In this document: positions 37,530-48,382 of the stretch, piece after piece
Layout of the letters: each line of letters begins with the position of its first letter
Position numbering within the stretch: position 1 is the first letter of the stretch
From: Tenericutes bacterium MZ-XQ
GTDB taxonomy: Bacteria; Bacillota_I; Bacilli_A; Acholeplasmatales; Acholeplasmataceae
Reading direction: 5' to 3'
Length of the DNA stretch: 64,000 nt
Assembly: GCA_002838205.1 (NCBI GenBank)
Contig: CP017950.1
Coordinates: 124,001 to 188,000, forward strand
Translations under genes and position numbers: made by a program
Notes under the pieces: model-generated
What the model was told of the DNA's origin: nothing
The model's input: only the letters and a program-made list of their open reading frames with translations
The model's database searches: none

Positions 37530-39435
37530 TTTCTGAGTTACCGTTTTTTTCTTTCCACCATGAAAGTTCGCCTGTACTCACTATTTCTTCAATATCAGCT
37601 TTAGTCAATGTTTCAACTTCAATCAAATAATGGGCAATTTTATCTAATAATTCACGGTTTTCAGTGATAATTTCTGTAGCTTTGTTAAAGCATGATGTGA
37701 TGATATGTCTTACCTCTGAATCAATTTCGTGTGCGACTTGATCAGAGAAGTTTTTTTCCTTAAAGTAATCTCTACCTAAGAAGACATTACCACTACCAGT
37801 TTCATATTGTACTGGACCTAAGTCACTCATACCATATTCTGTAACCATCGCTCTAGCGATTTTTGTTGCGATTTGGAAGTCGTTATAAGCACCAGTGGTT
37901 ACTGTATCAAATACGATTTCTTCAGCAACTCTACCACCGAGATAACTTGTTATTTTTGCAAGCAACGATTTCTTGGTTTCTAAGAATTTTTCTTCAGCTG
38001 GTGTCATTAAATTATACCCACCAGCTTGACCTCTAGGAATAATGGTCACTTTTTGAACAACATTGGCATCTTCAAGCTTTAACCCAATAATTGCATGTCC
38101 AGCTTCATGATAAGCAACTGTTTTCTTTTCGGATACAGAGTATTTTCTGCTCTTTTTAGCAGGTCCCATCATCACACGGTCAATCGCTTCATCTAAATCT
38201 TGTTCAGATATTAAAGTTCTATTGTCGCGTGCTGCAAGTAGCGCTGCCTCATTCAGTAAGTTTTCAATATCTGCTCCAGAGAATCCTGGAATACGATTTG
38301 CAAATTCATCTAAATTAATCTTTGGATCCATTTTTTTATTTCTAGCATGTACTTTTAAAATTGCTGCGCGTCCTCTCATGTCAGGAAGTGAGATCGTGAT
38401 TTGACGATCGAAACGACCTGGACGAAGAAGTGCTGGGTCTAATACATCTGGACGGTTGGTTGCTGCCATGATAATGATACCCATGTTTCCAGTAAATCCA
38501 TCCATTTCGACTAATAATTGGTTAAGTGTTTGCTCTCTTTCGTCATGTCCACCACCAAGTCCAGCGCCACGTTGACGACCAACTGCATCGATTTCGTCGA
38601 TAAAGATGATACATGGTGAGTTTTCTTTTGCAACTTTGAATAAGTCACGTACACGAGATGCACCAACACCAACAAACATTTCAACAAAGTCAGAACCAGA
38701 AATTGAGAAGAAAGGAACATTTGCTTCCCCAGCTACTGCTTTAGCAAGTAGTGTTTTACCTGTGCCTGGGGCACCGACAAGAAGTACACCTTTAGGTATT
38801 CTAGCACCCATATCCACATATTTTTTAGGAGTTTTAAGGAAGTCAATAAGTTCTTCCATCTCTTCTTTTTCTTCTTCAACACCAGCGACATCTTTAAATG
38901 TGACTGTTTTTTCACGATTTAATTTAGCTCTATTTTTAGCAAAATCAAATGCTCTATTGTTTTGATTGTTTGCATTTCTAAAAATGATAAATAATACGAC
39001 TACAAATAAGATCAGTGGAGCTAAGTTAATCAGTATACTCCAGAAGGTGATACCTGATTTCTCAACGATTTGTGTGTCTCCACCATAGGCTTCAACGATT
39101 TCTAATATACCTTGAGCTTGATCGATACGCATGACGCGTTCGAACATAAGAATGTTGTCATAGCTTGTCACATATTGTTCGTAAATGATACCTCGAACGA
39201 TTACCAAGTCGTAATTATCTCCACCGATGAGTTCATACTCTATGGATTCGATATGTCCTGCATTTGCTGCAGCTTCAATTTCACTCGCTGTTAAATCATT
39301 AACTTGGCCGGTAAAAGCATCTCTTAAAAATAAGAAAATACCAATCACAATAATTAATGTAAATATCATAATGATATAATCTGGTTTTTTTCTCATATCT
39401 GGTTTTCTTGTAGGTCTTTTTGGATTTTGGTTCAT
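37519..39435 (-). CDS. ftsH: ATP-dependent zinc metalloprotease FtsH
   Basis: 638 residues, full length. TM1 is at about 19-38 and TM2 at about 127-150, with an extracytoplasmic domain between. The AAA module has Walker A GAPGTGKT, Walker [13 protein letters not shown] and the second region of homology [20 protein letters not shown] (shown in full at the 20-residue limit). The peptidase zinc site is HEAGH near residue 415. FtsH degrades misfolded membrane proteins and some regulators. It lies 12 bases after hpt with a GGGGTGG ribosome site. Confidence 0.98.
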   Translation of the reverse strand: MNQNPKRPTRKPDMRKKPDYIIMIFTLIIVIGIFLFLRDAFTGQVNDLTASEIEAAANAGHIESIEYELIGGDNYDLVIVRGIIYEQYVTSYDNILMFERVMRIDQAQGILEIVEAYGGDTQIVEKSGITFWSILINLAPLILFVVVLFIIFRNANNQNNRAFDFAKNRAKLNREKTVTFKDVAGVEEEKEEMEELIDFLKTPKKYVDMGARIPKGVLLVGAPGTGKTLLAKAVAGEANVPFFSISGSDFVEMFVGVGASRVRDLFKVAKENSPCIIFIDEIDAVGRQRGAGLGGGHDEREQTLNQLLVEMDGFTGNMGIIIMAATNRPDVLDPALLRPGRFDRQITISLPDMRGRAAILKVHARNKKMDPKINLDEFANRIPGFSGADIENLLNEAALLAARDNRTLISEQDLDEAIDRVMMGPAKKSRKYSVSEKKTVAYHEAGHAIIGLKLEDANVVQKVTIIPRGQAGGYNLMTPAEEKFLETKKSLLAKITSYLGGRVAEEIVFDTVTTGAYNDFQIATKIARAMVTEYGMSDLGPVQYETGSGNVFLGRDYFKEKNFSDQVAHEIDSEVRHIITSCFNKATEIITENRELLDKIAHYLIEVETLTKADIEEIVSTGELSWWKEKNGNSENAS

Positions 39436-39447
39436 ATAGCCACCCCT

Positions 39448-39999
39448 TTACTCGCTTTCTTCAGATGTATAAACTTCTGGTTTTAATACACCAACAAAAG
39501 GTAGATTTCTATAATACTCATTGTAGTCTAATCCATAGCCTACAACGAATAATTTTGGAATCGTTTTACCCACATACTTAGGCACGTAAGGTTTCACTCT
39601 ACCTTCTGGTTTATCTAATAGGGTTACGATTTCAACTGAAAGCGCACCTCTATGTTTTAATAATTCTACAATAGTCACAATTGTGTTTCCTGTATCTACG
39701 ATATCTTCAACGATAAGTACATGACGATCTTTTACGGAGATATCTAAATCCATTTTAATTTTTACGTCACCAGATGAACTAATACCACCATGATAACTAC
39801 TTACTGACATGTAAGCCATATCAACTTTTAATTCTATTTTTTTAGATAGATCAGACATAAAAGGAACACACCCTTTTAAAAGTCCAATCAAAATTGGATT
39901 TTTATCTTTATAGTCATGTGTTAAAGTTTGACCTAAGTTGGTACAAATTTTATCGATTTCTTGTTCAGATACTAAAATTTCTGAAATGTCATTATGCAT
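39448..39999 (-). CDS. hpt: Hypoxanthine (guanine) phosphoribosyltransferase
   Basis: 183 residues. It salvages hypoxanthine or guanine with PRPP. The PRPP-binding motif is VLIVEDIVDTGNTI at about residues 100-113; the N-terminal GLLKGCVPFMSDL loop and the SYHGG flexible loop are also present. It overlaps tilS by 8 bases and precedes ftsH, the conserved Bacillales order. Confidence 0.96.
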   Translation of the reverse strand: MHNDISEILVSEQEIDKICTNLGQTLTHDYKDKNPILIGLLKGCVPFMSDLSKKIELKVDMAYMSVSSYHGGISSSGDVKIKMDLDISVKDRHVLIVEDIVDTGNTIVTIVELLKHRGALSVEIVTLLDKPEGRVKPYVPKYVGKTIPKLFVVGYGLDYNEYYRNLPFVGVLKPEVYTSEESE

Positions 40000-41281
40000 G
40001 CTTAGTCTCCTTTAGTTTTAAGTAAACAATTTTTTCATTTCCTAGCGTTTGGTTCATATATAAATCTTGAACCCAAAGTATGTTATCTTCATTATCTGTT
40101 AATACCCATAATTGATGGCGTTTATCCATGGGTATTTTTTTATCAATGAGTAAATCCTTTAACTTTTTATGTCCAAAACTATAGGCTAGTTTATCACCGT
40201 TTTGACGATGTCTAATCCATAACGGAAACGCTAATTTATTATAACATAATTTTTCTAAATCTTCAGTAGGAGTGTTTGAATTATCTAAAAATGTGAAAAT
40301 TACGTTATTTGTTAGTTTTGTTTCCCCTAGTTTCACTTCAAATTTCACATTTTTCTCAATTTTTTTTAGTTTTACATATGATTTATCATATGCTTTTACA
40401 AACTGGTATTGATGAGATAAATCAATGACTTGATTTGGTTTCTCATTTAAAATCATTTTTTTAATGGATATAATGATCTCATAAGAGGTGTTAATTTGCT
40501 TGTTTTCAAGTAAGTAAGCAATCATATCTTCTTGTATTGCAGGGTCATAGTTTTTAAACTTAGAAACCTCAATCTCGTCTTTTTTGTCTAATAAACCGAG
40601 TGTGGTATTTCTAATAAATTGAAAAGCTTTTGTTACTTGGTGATGATAGTTCTTTGCTTGCGATAATAAGTTTAAATTTTCTTGTTTCATGATTGGAATA
40701 ATTGCGTGTCTATATCTATTTCTTAAATAATAATTTTCTTCATTTGACTCATCATTTAAGTAAGGGATATTATGTTTTGAAACATAATCTAAAATCTCAT
40801 TTTTAGAAATATACAACAAAGGTTTTACATAAGTAATACCTTTTTTTGTATGTGATAATTGCATACCTGCATAACCCAATAAATTTGATCCTCTGGTTAA
40901 CTTTATCAATATGTTTTCAAGAAGATCATCAAGATGATGAGCTGTTAGTATATATCTTGCTTTAGCAACTTTAGCAACATCCTTTAAATAATGTAATCTA
41001 AGCATATGTGCTTGATGATGAAAATTCCCCTCATCAACTTCGACTAAATAGTAATGGAAAGGAATATCATGAGTTTCACAGTAGGATCTTACCAAATCAG
41101 CTTCAATTTTTGATTGTTGTCTTTTCATATGGTTAAAGTGGACAACTTCAATCATGTATGGACTATCTTTGAATATCGATAGTAACATCATTGAATCTGC
41201 ACCACCGCTTACAGATATGATTAACTTGGATTTTTTTTGGATTTTCAACTCGATTTGTAATAAATCAATTATATCAGTCAT
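39992..41281 (-). CDS. tilS: tRNA(Ile)-lysidine synthetase
   Basis: 429 residues. TilS modifies C34 of tRNA-Ile(CAU) to lysidine so that it reads AUA. The PP-loop SVSGGADSMMLL is at residues about 23-34, and the substrate-recognition HHLDDLLENILIKLTRG near residue 110. The C-terminal domain is present (LDKR... to KLKET). Start ATG 41281 follows TGGAGGTGCC. It is the first gene of the tilS-hpt-ftsH-rqcP operon; the extended -10 on the minus strand is at 41305-41313. Confidence 0.95.
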   Translation of the reverse strand: MTDIIDLLQIELKIQKKSKLIISVSGGADSMMLLSIFKDSPYMIEVVHFNHMKRQQSKIEADLVRSYCETHDIPFHYYLVEVDEGNFHHQAHMLRLHYLKDVAKVAKARYILTAHHLDDLLENILIKLTRGSNLLGYAGMQLSHTKKGITYVKPLLYISKNEILDYVSKHNIPYLNDESNEENYYLRNRYRHAIIPIMKQENLNLLSQAKNYHHQVTKAFQFIRNTTLGLLDKKDEIEVSKFKNYDPAIQEDMIAYLLENKQINTSYEIIISIKKMILNEKPNQVIDLSHQYQFVKAYDKSYVKLKKIEKNVKFEVKLGETKLTNNVIFTFLDNSNTPTEDLEKLCYNKLAFPLWIRHRQNGDKLAYSFGHKKLKDLLIDKKIPMDKRHQLWVLTDNEDNILWVQDLYMNQTLGNEKIVYLKLKETKHA

Positions 41282-41304
41282 GATGGCACCTCCAATATAA
41301 TTAC

Positions 41305-41368
41305 ATTATATCATGGTTTGTTTGATTGGACATTTTCAGGTGATAAGAAACTAAAGATATGATATAAT
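41305..41368. promoter_or_regulatory. Divergent promoters for tilS and maf
   Basis: Extended -10 boxes TGATATAAT face away from one another: minus strand at 41305-41313 (tilS operon) and plus strand at 41360-41368 (maf). The -35 boxes are poor in both, as common with extended -10 promoters. Confidence 0.6.
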
Positions 41369-41396
41369 AAGTTTTGAGTTTTAAAAAGACGCTACG

Positions 41397-41434
41397 AAAG
41401 GAGAAAATACATATTAAAAATGTATTAAATTTCT
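41397..41434 (+). promoter_or_regulatory. maf leader: ribosome site separated from start by a hairpin
   Basis: AAAGGAG (41397-41403) is 31 bases from the maf ATG, far beyond normal spacing. Between them AATACAT (41406-41412) can pair with ATGTATT (41420-41426), which would bring the two to a normal distance. The second arm also contains ATG-TAT-TAA, a possible two-codon reading frame. Confidence 0.45.
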
Positions 41435-41989
41435 ATGATTATTTTAGCAAGTAGTTCTCCAAGACGATCAAAACTATTAAAAGATGCTGGATTAACATTT
41501 AAAGTTGTTTCTAGTGATATTGAAGAAATCTATGATGAAAAGTTAGAACCGAAAGAAATTGCAATGTATTTAGCTGAGTTAAAAGCTAAACATGTTGCTA
41601 AAAAGTATTCAAGTGATGTTGTTTTAGGTGCAGACACAATCGTTGTTTACAATGGAGAAATATTAGGCAAGCCACAAGATGAAAATGATGCGATGAGAAT
41701 ACTATCGATGTTATCCAATCAATGCCATGATGTCTATACTGGAGTGTCGATGATTAAAGGGAATCATGTAGAAACATTTTTTAGTCAAACCAAGGTTTGT
41801 ATGAGACCACTGAGTAAACTTGAAATCGAAGCATATATAAAAACAGGAGAACCAATGGATAAGGCTGGTGCATACGGTATCCAAGGAGATGGTGGAGCAT
41901 TAGTTGAGAAGTACGAAGGTGATTTCTTTACAATTATGGGTTTGCCCTTAAAAGAAGTTTTAAATAAGTTAAAAAAGTTCGAAATATAA
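41435..41989 (+). CDS. maf: Maf-family nucleoside triphosphate pyrophosphatase
   Basis: 184 residues. Maf proteins hydrolyse non-canonical or modified NTPs. The N-terminal SSSPRRSKLL (residues 5-14) is the family signature; VVLGADTIVVYNGEILGKP and DKAGAYGIQGDGG are further conserved segments. It is a single gene with its own promoter; the distant ribosome binding site is described separately. Terminated by a hairpin. Confidence 0.93.
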   Translation: MIILASSSPRRSKLLKDAGLTFKVVSSDIEEIYDEKLEPKEIAMYLAELKAKHVAKKYSSDVVLGADTIVVYNGEILGKPQDENDAMRILSMLSNQCHDVYTGVSMIKGNHVETFFSQTKVCMRPLSKLEIEAYIKTGEPMDKAGAYGIQGDGGALVEKYEGDFFTIMGLPLKEVLNKLKKFEI

Positions 41990-41992
41990 ATG

Positions 41993-42030
41993 AAGCTTTT
42001 GTACAATCATGTATAAAGGCTTTTTATTTT
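41993..42030 (+). terminator. Terminator after maf
   Basis: Stem AAGCTTTTGTACA (41993-42005) pairs with TGTATAAAGGCTT (42010-42022), including G-U pairs, followed by TTTTTATTTTT. Confidence 0.75.
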
Positions 42031-42084
42031 TGGGAAATAGGCTTATAATAAGATTAACAAAACCTTACATTAAGAGGTGATTTC

Positions 42085-43677
42085 ATGGCACTCAACCAAG
42101 ATGTTGTCGTTTATCAAATTTACCCAAGAAGTTTTAAAGATAGCAATGGGGATGGTATTGGTGATATACAAGGTATTATTTCAAAGCTAGATTATATCAA
42201 GTCTCTAGGCGTTGATGTTTTGTGGTTATCGCCTGTTTATCAATCACCAAATGATGATAATGGATATGACATCAGCGATTATAAAAACATTAATCCTGAA
42301 TATGGCACAATGATGGATATGCATAAACTCATCATTGAAGCGGGATTACGTGGTATCAAGATTATCATGGATTTAGTAATCAATCATACATCAGATGAGC
42401 ATGAATGGTTTATTAAAAGCAAAGCAAAAGATCCAAAGTATAGGGATTATTATATTTGGAAAGATAAGCCCAATAATTGGACGAGTTTTTTTGGTGGAAA
42501 AGCTTGGACTAAAGTAGACGATAGTTATTATCTTCATTTGTTTAGCAAAAAACAGCCCGATTTAAACTGGAAAAATCCTGATGTTATGGACGAAATTAAA
42601 GATGTTATGAAGTTTTGGCTAGATAAAGGGATTTATGGATTTAGATGTGATGTGATAAACATTATTTTTAAGTCGAGTTTAAAAAATGGGAAGAAAAGAC
42701 TTGTGCTTATAGGAAAAGAACATTACCATCAACAAGATGGTATGCATGTTATCCTTAAAAAACTTAGAAAAGATATATTAAACCATTATGAAACGTTTAC
42801 TGTTGGTGAAACAGTTATGGTTACACCTAAACAAGCCAATGATTTAATTATGCCAGTAAGAGAAGAGTTGGATATGGTGTTTAGTTTTGCACATATGGAA
42901 GTTGATCAAATCAATAATAAATGGTTTAAGAGAAAATTTAAACCAATTAAGCTCGTGAGAACTCTTACCAAATGGCAAAATGAAGTTTATTGGAATGCTA
43001 ATTATTTCGAAAATCATGATCAACCAAGAAGTGTATCAAGATTTGGAAATGACAAAGAGTTCCACGATGAAAGTTCAAAAATGTTAGGGACTCTACTTTT
43101 TGGTTTAAAAGGGACTCCATACATTTATCAAGGACAAGAAATCGGAATGACAAACTGTCCATTTAATGACATGAGTGAATTTAAGGATGTTGAAACACAT
43201 CGTATTTATGAAATTGCTAAAAAAATTGGAATCCCTAGAAAAATGCGATTTAACATGATGTTAAAGACATCTAGAGACAACGCTAGAACACCCATGCAAT
43301 GGAGTAATAAATGTGGGTTTACAACTGGGACACCATGGTTAAAAATGAATCCTAATTGTGATAAAATTAATGTTTTAGATCAAGAAACTACAGCATATTC
43401 TATTTTGAATTATTATAGAAAACTCATTCAACTTAGAAAAAAACATCATGTACTAAGATATGGAACATTTGAGTCTTTATACGAAGGCAAGTCTGTATAC
43501 ATTTTTAGAAGATTCGATGATGAACATGAAGTTTATGTTATGTGTAATTTTTCAAAAAAATCTAAAAAAATAAAAATAGAAGTTGGTGGTGAGTTACTCA
43601 TCTCCAACATCAACAAAAAAGATTATAATCATATATTATCACCGTATGAAGCTAGAATGTATATTAAGGAGATTTGA
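42085..43677 (+). CDS. GH13 alpha-glucosidase (oligo-1,6-glucosidase type)
   Basis: 530 residues, alpha-amylase family. The N-terminus VVYQIYPRSFKDSNGDGIGD and DVLWLSPVYQSPNDDNGYDI are typical of GH13 exo-alpha-glucosidases. The nucleophile Asp is in GFRCDVIN (about residue 195), the acid/base Glu in VGETVMV, and the third Asp in ENHDQPRS. No signal peptide, so cytosolic. TATAAT (42054-42059) and AGAGGTGA precede it. It opens a five-gene glycoside operon. Whether it prefers alpha-1,6, sucrose or trehalose-6-phosphate bonds cannot be told by eye. Confidence 0.9.
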   Translation: MALNQDVVVYQIYPRSFKDSNGDGIGDIQGIISKLDYIKSLGVDVLWLSPVYQSPNDDNGYDISDYKNINPEYGTMMDMHKLIIEAGLRGIKIIMDLVINHTSDEHEWFIKSKAKDPKYRDYYIWKDKPNNWTSFFGGKAWTKVDDSYYLHLFSKKQPDLNWKNPDVMDEIKDVMKFWLDKGIYGFRCDVINIIFKSSLKNGKKRLVLIGKEHYHQQDGMHVILKKLRKDILNHYETFTVGETVMVTPKQANDLIMPVREELDMVFSFAHMEVDQINNKWFKRKFKPIKLVRTLTKWQNEVYWNANYFENHDQPRSVSRFGNDKEFHDESSKMLGTLLFGLKGTPYIYQGQEIGMTNCPFNDMSEFKDVETHRIYEIAKKIGIPRKMRFNMMLKTSRDNARTPMQWSNKCGFTTGTPWLKMNPNCDKINVLDQETTAYSILNYYRKLIQLRKKHHVLRYGTFESLYEGKSVYIFRRFDDEHEVYVMCNFSKKSKKIKIEVGGELLISNINKKDYNHILSPYEARMYIKEI

Positions 43678-46010
43678 TGATGATTAGGTATAAAGAACCC
43701 TTTTTTATCTTAGAAACAAAAGATTTATCCTATGTTTTCAAAATTTTGTCAACCAATCATTTGGAGCACCTTCATTTTGGTGCTAAAATTTTAGATAGCG
43801 ATCTTAATCAACTACATACAAAACTTACCGCTAAAGCAAGAGGCGTTATTGATTATGACAATAGTGAGAACAAAGATATACCCCTTGATTTGACGCCCCT
43901 TGAATATTCTTCGTTTGGGAAAGGGGATTTTAAACTTGCACCTTTAGAGATTAAAATGCCGGATTCAACATTTGTCTCAGATTTTGTATATCATAAGCAT
44001 GAAATCATTGAAGGTATTTATGCATCAAAAGAACTTCCAACTGGATATGATGATGAGAGTCAAACCAAGACCATCATAGTTACTCTTAAAGATACTAAGT
44101 TCAATATTTATTTAGATTTAGTGTATACAACATTTTTTGAGTCAAATGTTATTACAAGAAGAACTATTTTGCGAAATGAAGAAAAACACAGTATATCCAT
44201 AAGAAAAATCATGAGTATGATGTTTGATCTTTATGGTAATGATTATGAGATGTTAACCCTTGATGGCGGAGCAATTAAAGAAGGTCAAAAACACATAACA
44301 CCTGTAAGTTATGGCACTTATATTAACAGTTCCATGACAGGTATAAGCAGTTACAAGCATAATCCAGGAGTCATTTTACTTAAAAAAGGGACGCATGAGG
44401 ACTATGGCATGTGTTATGGATTTAATTTAATCTATAGTGGGAATCATTATACAGCAATCGATCAGTCAAGTCACGGTATACTAAGAGTTATGCAAGGCAT
44501 TAACCCTTCGTGTTTTGAGTGGGACTTGCATCAAAATGAAACCTTTGAAACACCAACAACTGTACTTACTTTTTCTGATAAAGGATTTAATCAATTAAGC
44601 CATCACATGCATCATTTTATCAATCATCATATGATTCCCAGGCAATTCAAAAACGTAGAAAGACCTATTGTTATTAATAGCTGGGAAGGATTTTATTTTG
44701 ATTTTAACGAAAGAAAATTATTAACTCTAGCCAAGAAAGCGAAAGATTTAGGGATAGAGTTATTTGTTTTAGATGATGGATGGTTTTCCACTAGAAATAA
44801 TGATCAATCTGGATTAGGAGATTACGATGTTAATCTTAAAAAACTAAAGCATGGATTGGTTGGATTAGCGAGCAAAATAAGAAATTTGGGACTTAAGTTT
44901 GGACTCTGGTTTGAACCAGAAATGATAAATCCAGTATCCAAATTATATGATAAGCGTCCAGAATATGCTGTTAAGATAGAAGGTAGGAATCCATCATTAG
45001 GTAGAAATCAGTTATTGCTAGATTTATGCAATCCTGAAGTTAGAGCTTATATCATGAATGAGATGAGTAAGATCATCGATGAAACCAAACTTGATTATAT
45101 TAAATGGGATATGAATAGATATATGACAGATATGTTTTCAGCTTACGTACCTCAACAAGGTATGTTTTACCATACATATATGTTGGGTTTGTATAACATT
45201 TTGGGACAGTTAAGAAAAAAGTATCCACATATCCTAATTGAAACATGCGCAAGCGGGGGAAACAGGTTTGATTTAGGCATGCTATCGTTTGGGCCACAAA
45301 TATGGACATCGGATAACACAGATCCAATTTCGAGACTAAGTATTCAAAAAGGTATGAGTTATTTTTATCCATTATCTACGTTAAGCAATCATGTGTCATT
45401 ATCCCCACACGAACAAACACTTAGAAAAACACCACTACACACTAGATTTAATGTAGCAATGTTTGGAGTTTTAGGATATGAATTAGATTTTAAGTATTTA
45501 AGCGCCTTTGAAATAAAAACAATTAAAGAACATATCAACCTTTATAAGTCATATCGAAAAATTTTGCAGTATGGAAAATTTTATAGATTTAATGAAGATT
45601 CACCCTATCAGATGATGTATCAAGTGAGTAAAGATAATGTTCATATTTTAGGAAATTATCAAATACTTGCACTTCCAAATCCTAATCTAGAACAAGTTAG
45701 AATCAAAAATTTAAAAGATAATGAAATGTATGCATTAAAGTCAATGAATCAAAAAATGACTTTAGATAAATTTGGACATCTAATCTCCCACGCGCTTCCG
45801 ATTAAGCTTAATCCGAATAAAGCATTGTTTAGATTAATCTCAAGATTTAAACAATTGGATAATGCAACAGAAGATGTTGTTTTATCTGGACAAGCACTGA
45901 TGCATGGATATAAGCTTAAACAACAGTTTATGGGCACATATTATAATGATCAAACAAGAATCATGGGAGACTTTGGATCCCAAATATATATCATTAAAGA
46001 AAGTAGTTGA
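43677..46010 (+). CDS. GH36 alpha-galactosidase-like protein
   Basis: About 777 residues, the length of tetrameric bacterial GH36 enzymes. The N-terminal beta-supersandwich precedes the barrel; LFVLDDGWF and GLKFGLWFEPEMINP are family marks. The nucleophile Asp is in YIKWDMNR (about residue 475) and the acid/base in WTSDNTDPISR. ATGs at 43677 and 43680 are both acceptable after AAGGAG; the TTG at 43674 is not needed. It overlaps the GH13 stop. Cytosolic. It removes alpha-galactosyl units from imported oligosaccharides by family inference. Confidence 0.9.
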   Translation: MMIRYKEPFFILETKDLSYVFKILSTNHLEHLHFGAKILDSDLNQLHTKLTAKARGVIDYDNSENKDIPLDLTPLEYSSFGKGDFKLAPLEIKMPDSTFVSDFVYHKHEIIEGIYASKELPTGYDDESQTKTIIVTLKDTKFNIYLDLVYTTFFESNVITRRTILRNEEKHSISIRKIMSMMFDLYGNDYEMLTLDGGAIKEGQKHITPVSYGTYINSSMTGISSYKHNPGVILLKKGTHEDYGMCYGFNLIYSGNHYTAIDQSSHGILRVMQGINPSCFEWDLHQNETFETPTTVLTFSDKGFNQLSHHMHHFINHHMIPRQFKNVERPIVINSWEGFYFDFNERKLLTLAKKAKDLGIELFVLDDGWFSTRNNDQSGLGDYDVNLKKLKHGLVGLASKIRNLGLKFGLWFEPEMINPVSKLYDKRPEYAVKIEGRNPSLGRNQLLLDLCNPEVRAYIMNEMSKIIDETKLDYIKWDMNRYMTDMFSAYVPQQGMFYHTYMLGLYNILGQLRKKYPHILIETCASGGNRFDLGMLSFGPQIWTSDNTDPISRLSIQKGMSYFYPLSTLSNHVSLSPHEQTLRKTPLHTRFNVAMFGVLGYELDFKYLSAFEIKTIKEHINLYKSYRKILQYGKFYRFNEDSPYQMMYQVSKDNVHILGNYQILALPNPNLEQVRIKNLKDNEMYALKSMNQKMTLDKFGHLISHALPIKLNPNKALFRLISRFKQLDNATEDVVLSGQALMHGYKLKQQFMGTYYNDQTRIMGDFGSQIYIIKESS

Positions 46011-46015
46011 TATTT

Positions 46016-48382
46016 ATGAGACAAAAACTTCCAATTAATTTTTCTTGGTATGTTAAACCATTTGATGCAAGTGATTTAAAACAAATCGATATAAAAACTT
46101 ATCAAGAAGTTGATATCCCACATCAACCGATTGATCTTTATAATAATTACTTTAAAATTGAAAATATTGAGCAAAAGTTTACATATTACTATCCTTTGAA
46201 ATCAGATCACTTAAAAAATCACGATCAATATATCTTGCAATTTGATGGTGTAGCCATCGAAAGTGATATATATATTAATCAAAAAAAAGTTGGGCATCAT
46301 ATGAGTGGGTATACCCCATATCGTTTAGATATAACACCTTATGTAGATATGAGTAAGGACATTCAAGATGTTATGGTCATTGTATCAGGGATTGAGAGAG
46401 CTCATGTACCACCATTTGGTGGTGTTGTTGATTATTTAGGATATGTTGGGATATACCGAGAAGTCTATTTAGATCTTATTGATCAATATCATATCAAAGA
46501 TGCATTTATGTATGCAGAACAACCATTATTAAACAATCAACTAACCATAGAAGTAACAACTTCTCATCAGGAAGGTGAGATATTTGTTGATATATATGAT
46601 GTTGAAAAAAAGAAAGTCAAATCAGAAACATTTCACATCAAGCATGAATCGTCAATGATTGAAATAGAATTGGATCAAAAGAAACTTTGGCACATAGATA
46701 ATCCTTATTTATATGAGGTTGTTTTAACATATAAAATAAATGATCATGTATATGATGTATATAAGCATAAGTTTGGATTTAGAAGTTTGGTTTTTAATCC
46801 TGACGGATTTTATATCAATGGAGAGAAACGTAAACTTATGGGATTAAATAGGCATCAATCTTACCCGTATCAAGGATATGCAATGCCAAAAGGTGCACAA
46901 AAGGATGACGCTGATATCTTAAAGAGAAAACTAGGTGTTGATATCGTAAGATCATCACATTACCCATGTTCAAAGCATTTTTTAGATCGTGCTGATGAAA
47001 TTGGACTTCTTGTCTTAGAAGAAATTCCAGGATGGCAGTTCATTGGGGATGATGAGTTTAAAAGAATAACGTATAACTCACTTAAAGAAATGATTCTTAG
47101 AGATAGAAACCATCCATCTATATGTATGTGGGGAGTAAGAATCAATGAGTCACAAGATGATCATGACTTTTATGTACAAACCAATGAGATTGCAAAATCA
47201 TTAGATCCATATAGACAAACTGGGGGTATAAGAAATTTTGAACATAGTGAGTTATTAGAAGATGTCTATACGTTTAATGACTTTACTAAATATAACGAAG
47301 TCAAATCAATTCAAGATAAAAAATCAATTACCAAAAGTGATGCGCCTTACCTAATCACTGAACATAATGGACACATGTTTCCAACAAAACCTTTTGACTC
47401 TGAAATGATCAGACTAGCACAAGCTAAAAGACATTTAAAAGTCATTAATGATGCAAGAGAAGAAAATAATGGTATATCAGGTGCAATTGGATGGGTGATG
47501 AGTGACTATCAAACACATCCAGCATTTGGAAGCATCGATGGTATATGTTATCATGGTGTAACAGATATCCATAGAATGCCTAAAATGGCATCATATAGCT
47601 ATTTATCACAAAAAGACCATCCGTTTGTATTAGAGATTTCTTCATCGATGAAGATTGGAGAATATCCTGGAGGATACCTGGATGAGGTTTATGTATTTAC
47701 AAATCTAGATTATCTTAAGCTTTATAAGAATGATCAATATGTAGGCACTTATTATCCAAGTCATGATATCTATCCTCATTTAAAACATCCACCAATGATT
47801 ATTAATGATTTTATAGGAGATTTAATCTCTGAACAAGAAAACATGGCGATAAAAGATGCGAATAAAGTCAAAAAAATTATTAAGTATGTCACACAAAACG
47901 GGCCTAAATTACCTTTAAAATATAAAGTTCAAATGGGGTTACTTTTAAAAAAATATCGCATGAGCTTTGATGATGGTGTACAATTATTTTATAAGTACAC
48001 AAGTGGATGGGGAAATAAGAACGTATCATACAAGTTTGAAGGATACAAAGAAGATGTTAAAGTTAAAGAAGTGATTAAAACCCATGACGAGTCGTTTAAC
48101 ATAACATTATCTAGTTCAAGAAATTATATGGCTATTGAAGAAACATATGACACATTAAGATATGAACTTGTAGCACATGACAATTTCAAACAAATCAAAG
48201 AGTATGCATTTGATCCAGTTGAAATTCACGTGAGTGGAGCAATAGAACTTATTGGTCCAAGCATGCAAACATTGATATCTGGACAGTTAGCATTTTGGAT
48301 AAAATCTAAGAGCAAAGGGCAAGGAAAAATTAAAATAAAAGTTAGAAATCAAATCATGGAAACAGAGGTGACTGTGAAATGA
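46016..48382 (+). CDS. GH2 family glycosidase (beta-galactosidase-like)
   Basis: 788 residues. GH2 domain order: sugar-binding domain with DGVAIESDIYINQKKVG (about 75-90), immunoglobulin-like domain, then barrel beginning GLNRHQSYPYQGYA. The acid/base Glu is in RINESQDD (about residue 380); the nucleophile Glu is in YLITEHNGHMF (about residue 453). No signal peptide. Start is ATG 46016, 6 bases after the GH36 stop; ribosome site weak. Beta-galactosidase, beta-mannosidase and beta-glucuronidase share the fold, so the sugar is not certain. Confidence 0.85.
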   Translation: MRQKLPINFSWYVKPFDASDLKQIDIKTYQEVDIPHQPIDLYNNYFKIENIEQKFTYYYPLKSDHLKNHDQYILQFDGVAIESDIYINQKKVGHHMSGYTPYRLDITPYVDMSKDIQDVMVIVSGIERAHVPPFGGVVDYLGYVGIYREVYLDLIDQYHIKDAFMYAEQPLLNNQLTIEVTTSHQEGEIFVDIYDVEKKKVKSETFHIKHESSMIEIELDQKKLWHIDNPYLYEVVLTYKINDHVYDVYKHKFGFRSLVFNPDGFYINGEKRKLMGLNRHQSYPYQGYAMPKGAQKDDADILKRKLGVDIVRSSHYPCSKHFLDRADEIGLLVLEEIPGWQFIGDDEFKRITYNSLKEMILRDRNHPSICMWGVRINESQDDHDFYVQTNEIAKSLDPYRQTGGIRNFEHSELLEDVYTFNDFTKYNEVKSIQDKKSITKSDAPYLITEHNGHMFPTKPFDSEMIRLAQAKRHLKVINDAREENNGISGAIGWVMSDYQTHPAFGSIDGICYHGVTDIHRMPKMASYSYLSQKDHPFVLEISSSMKIGEYPGGYLDEVYVFTNLDYLKLYKNDQYVGTYYPSHDIYPHLKHPPMIINDFIGDLISEQENMAIKDANKVKKIIKYVTQNGPKLPLKYKVQMGLLLKKYRMSFDDGVQLFYKYTSGWGNKNVSYKFEGYKEDVKVKEVIKTHDESFNITLSSSRNYMAIEETYDTLRYELVAHDNFKQIKEYAFDPVEIHVSGAIELIGPSMQTLISGQLAFWIKSKSKGQGKIKIKVRNQIMETEVTVK

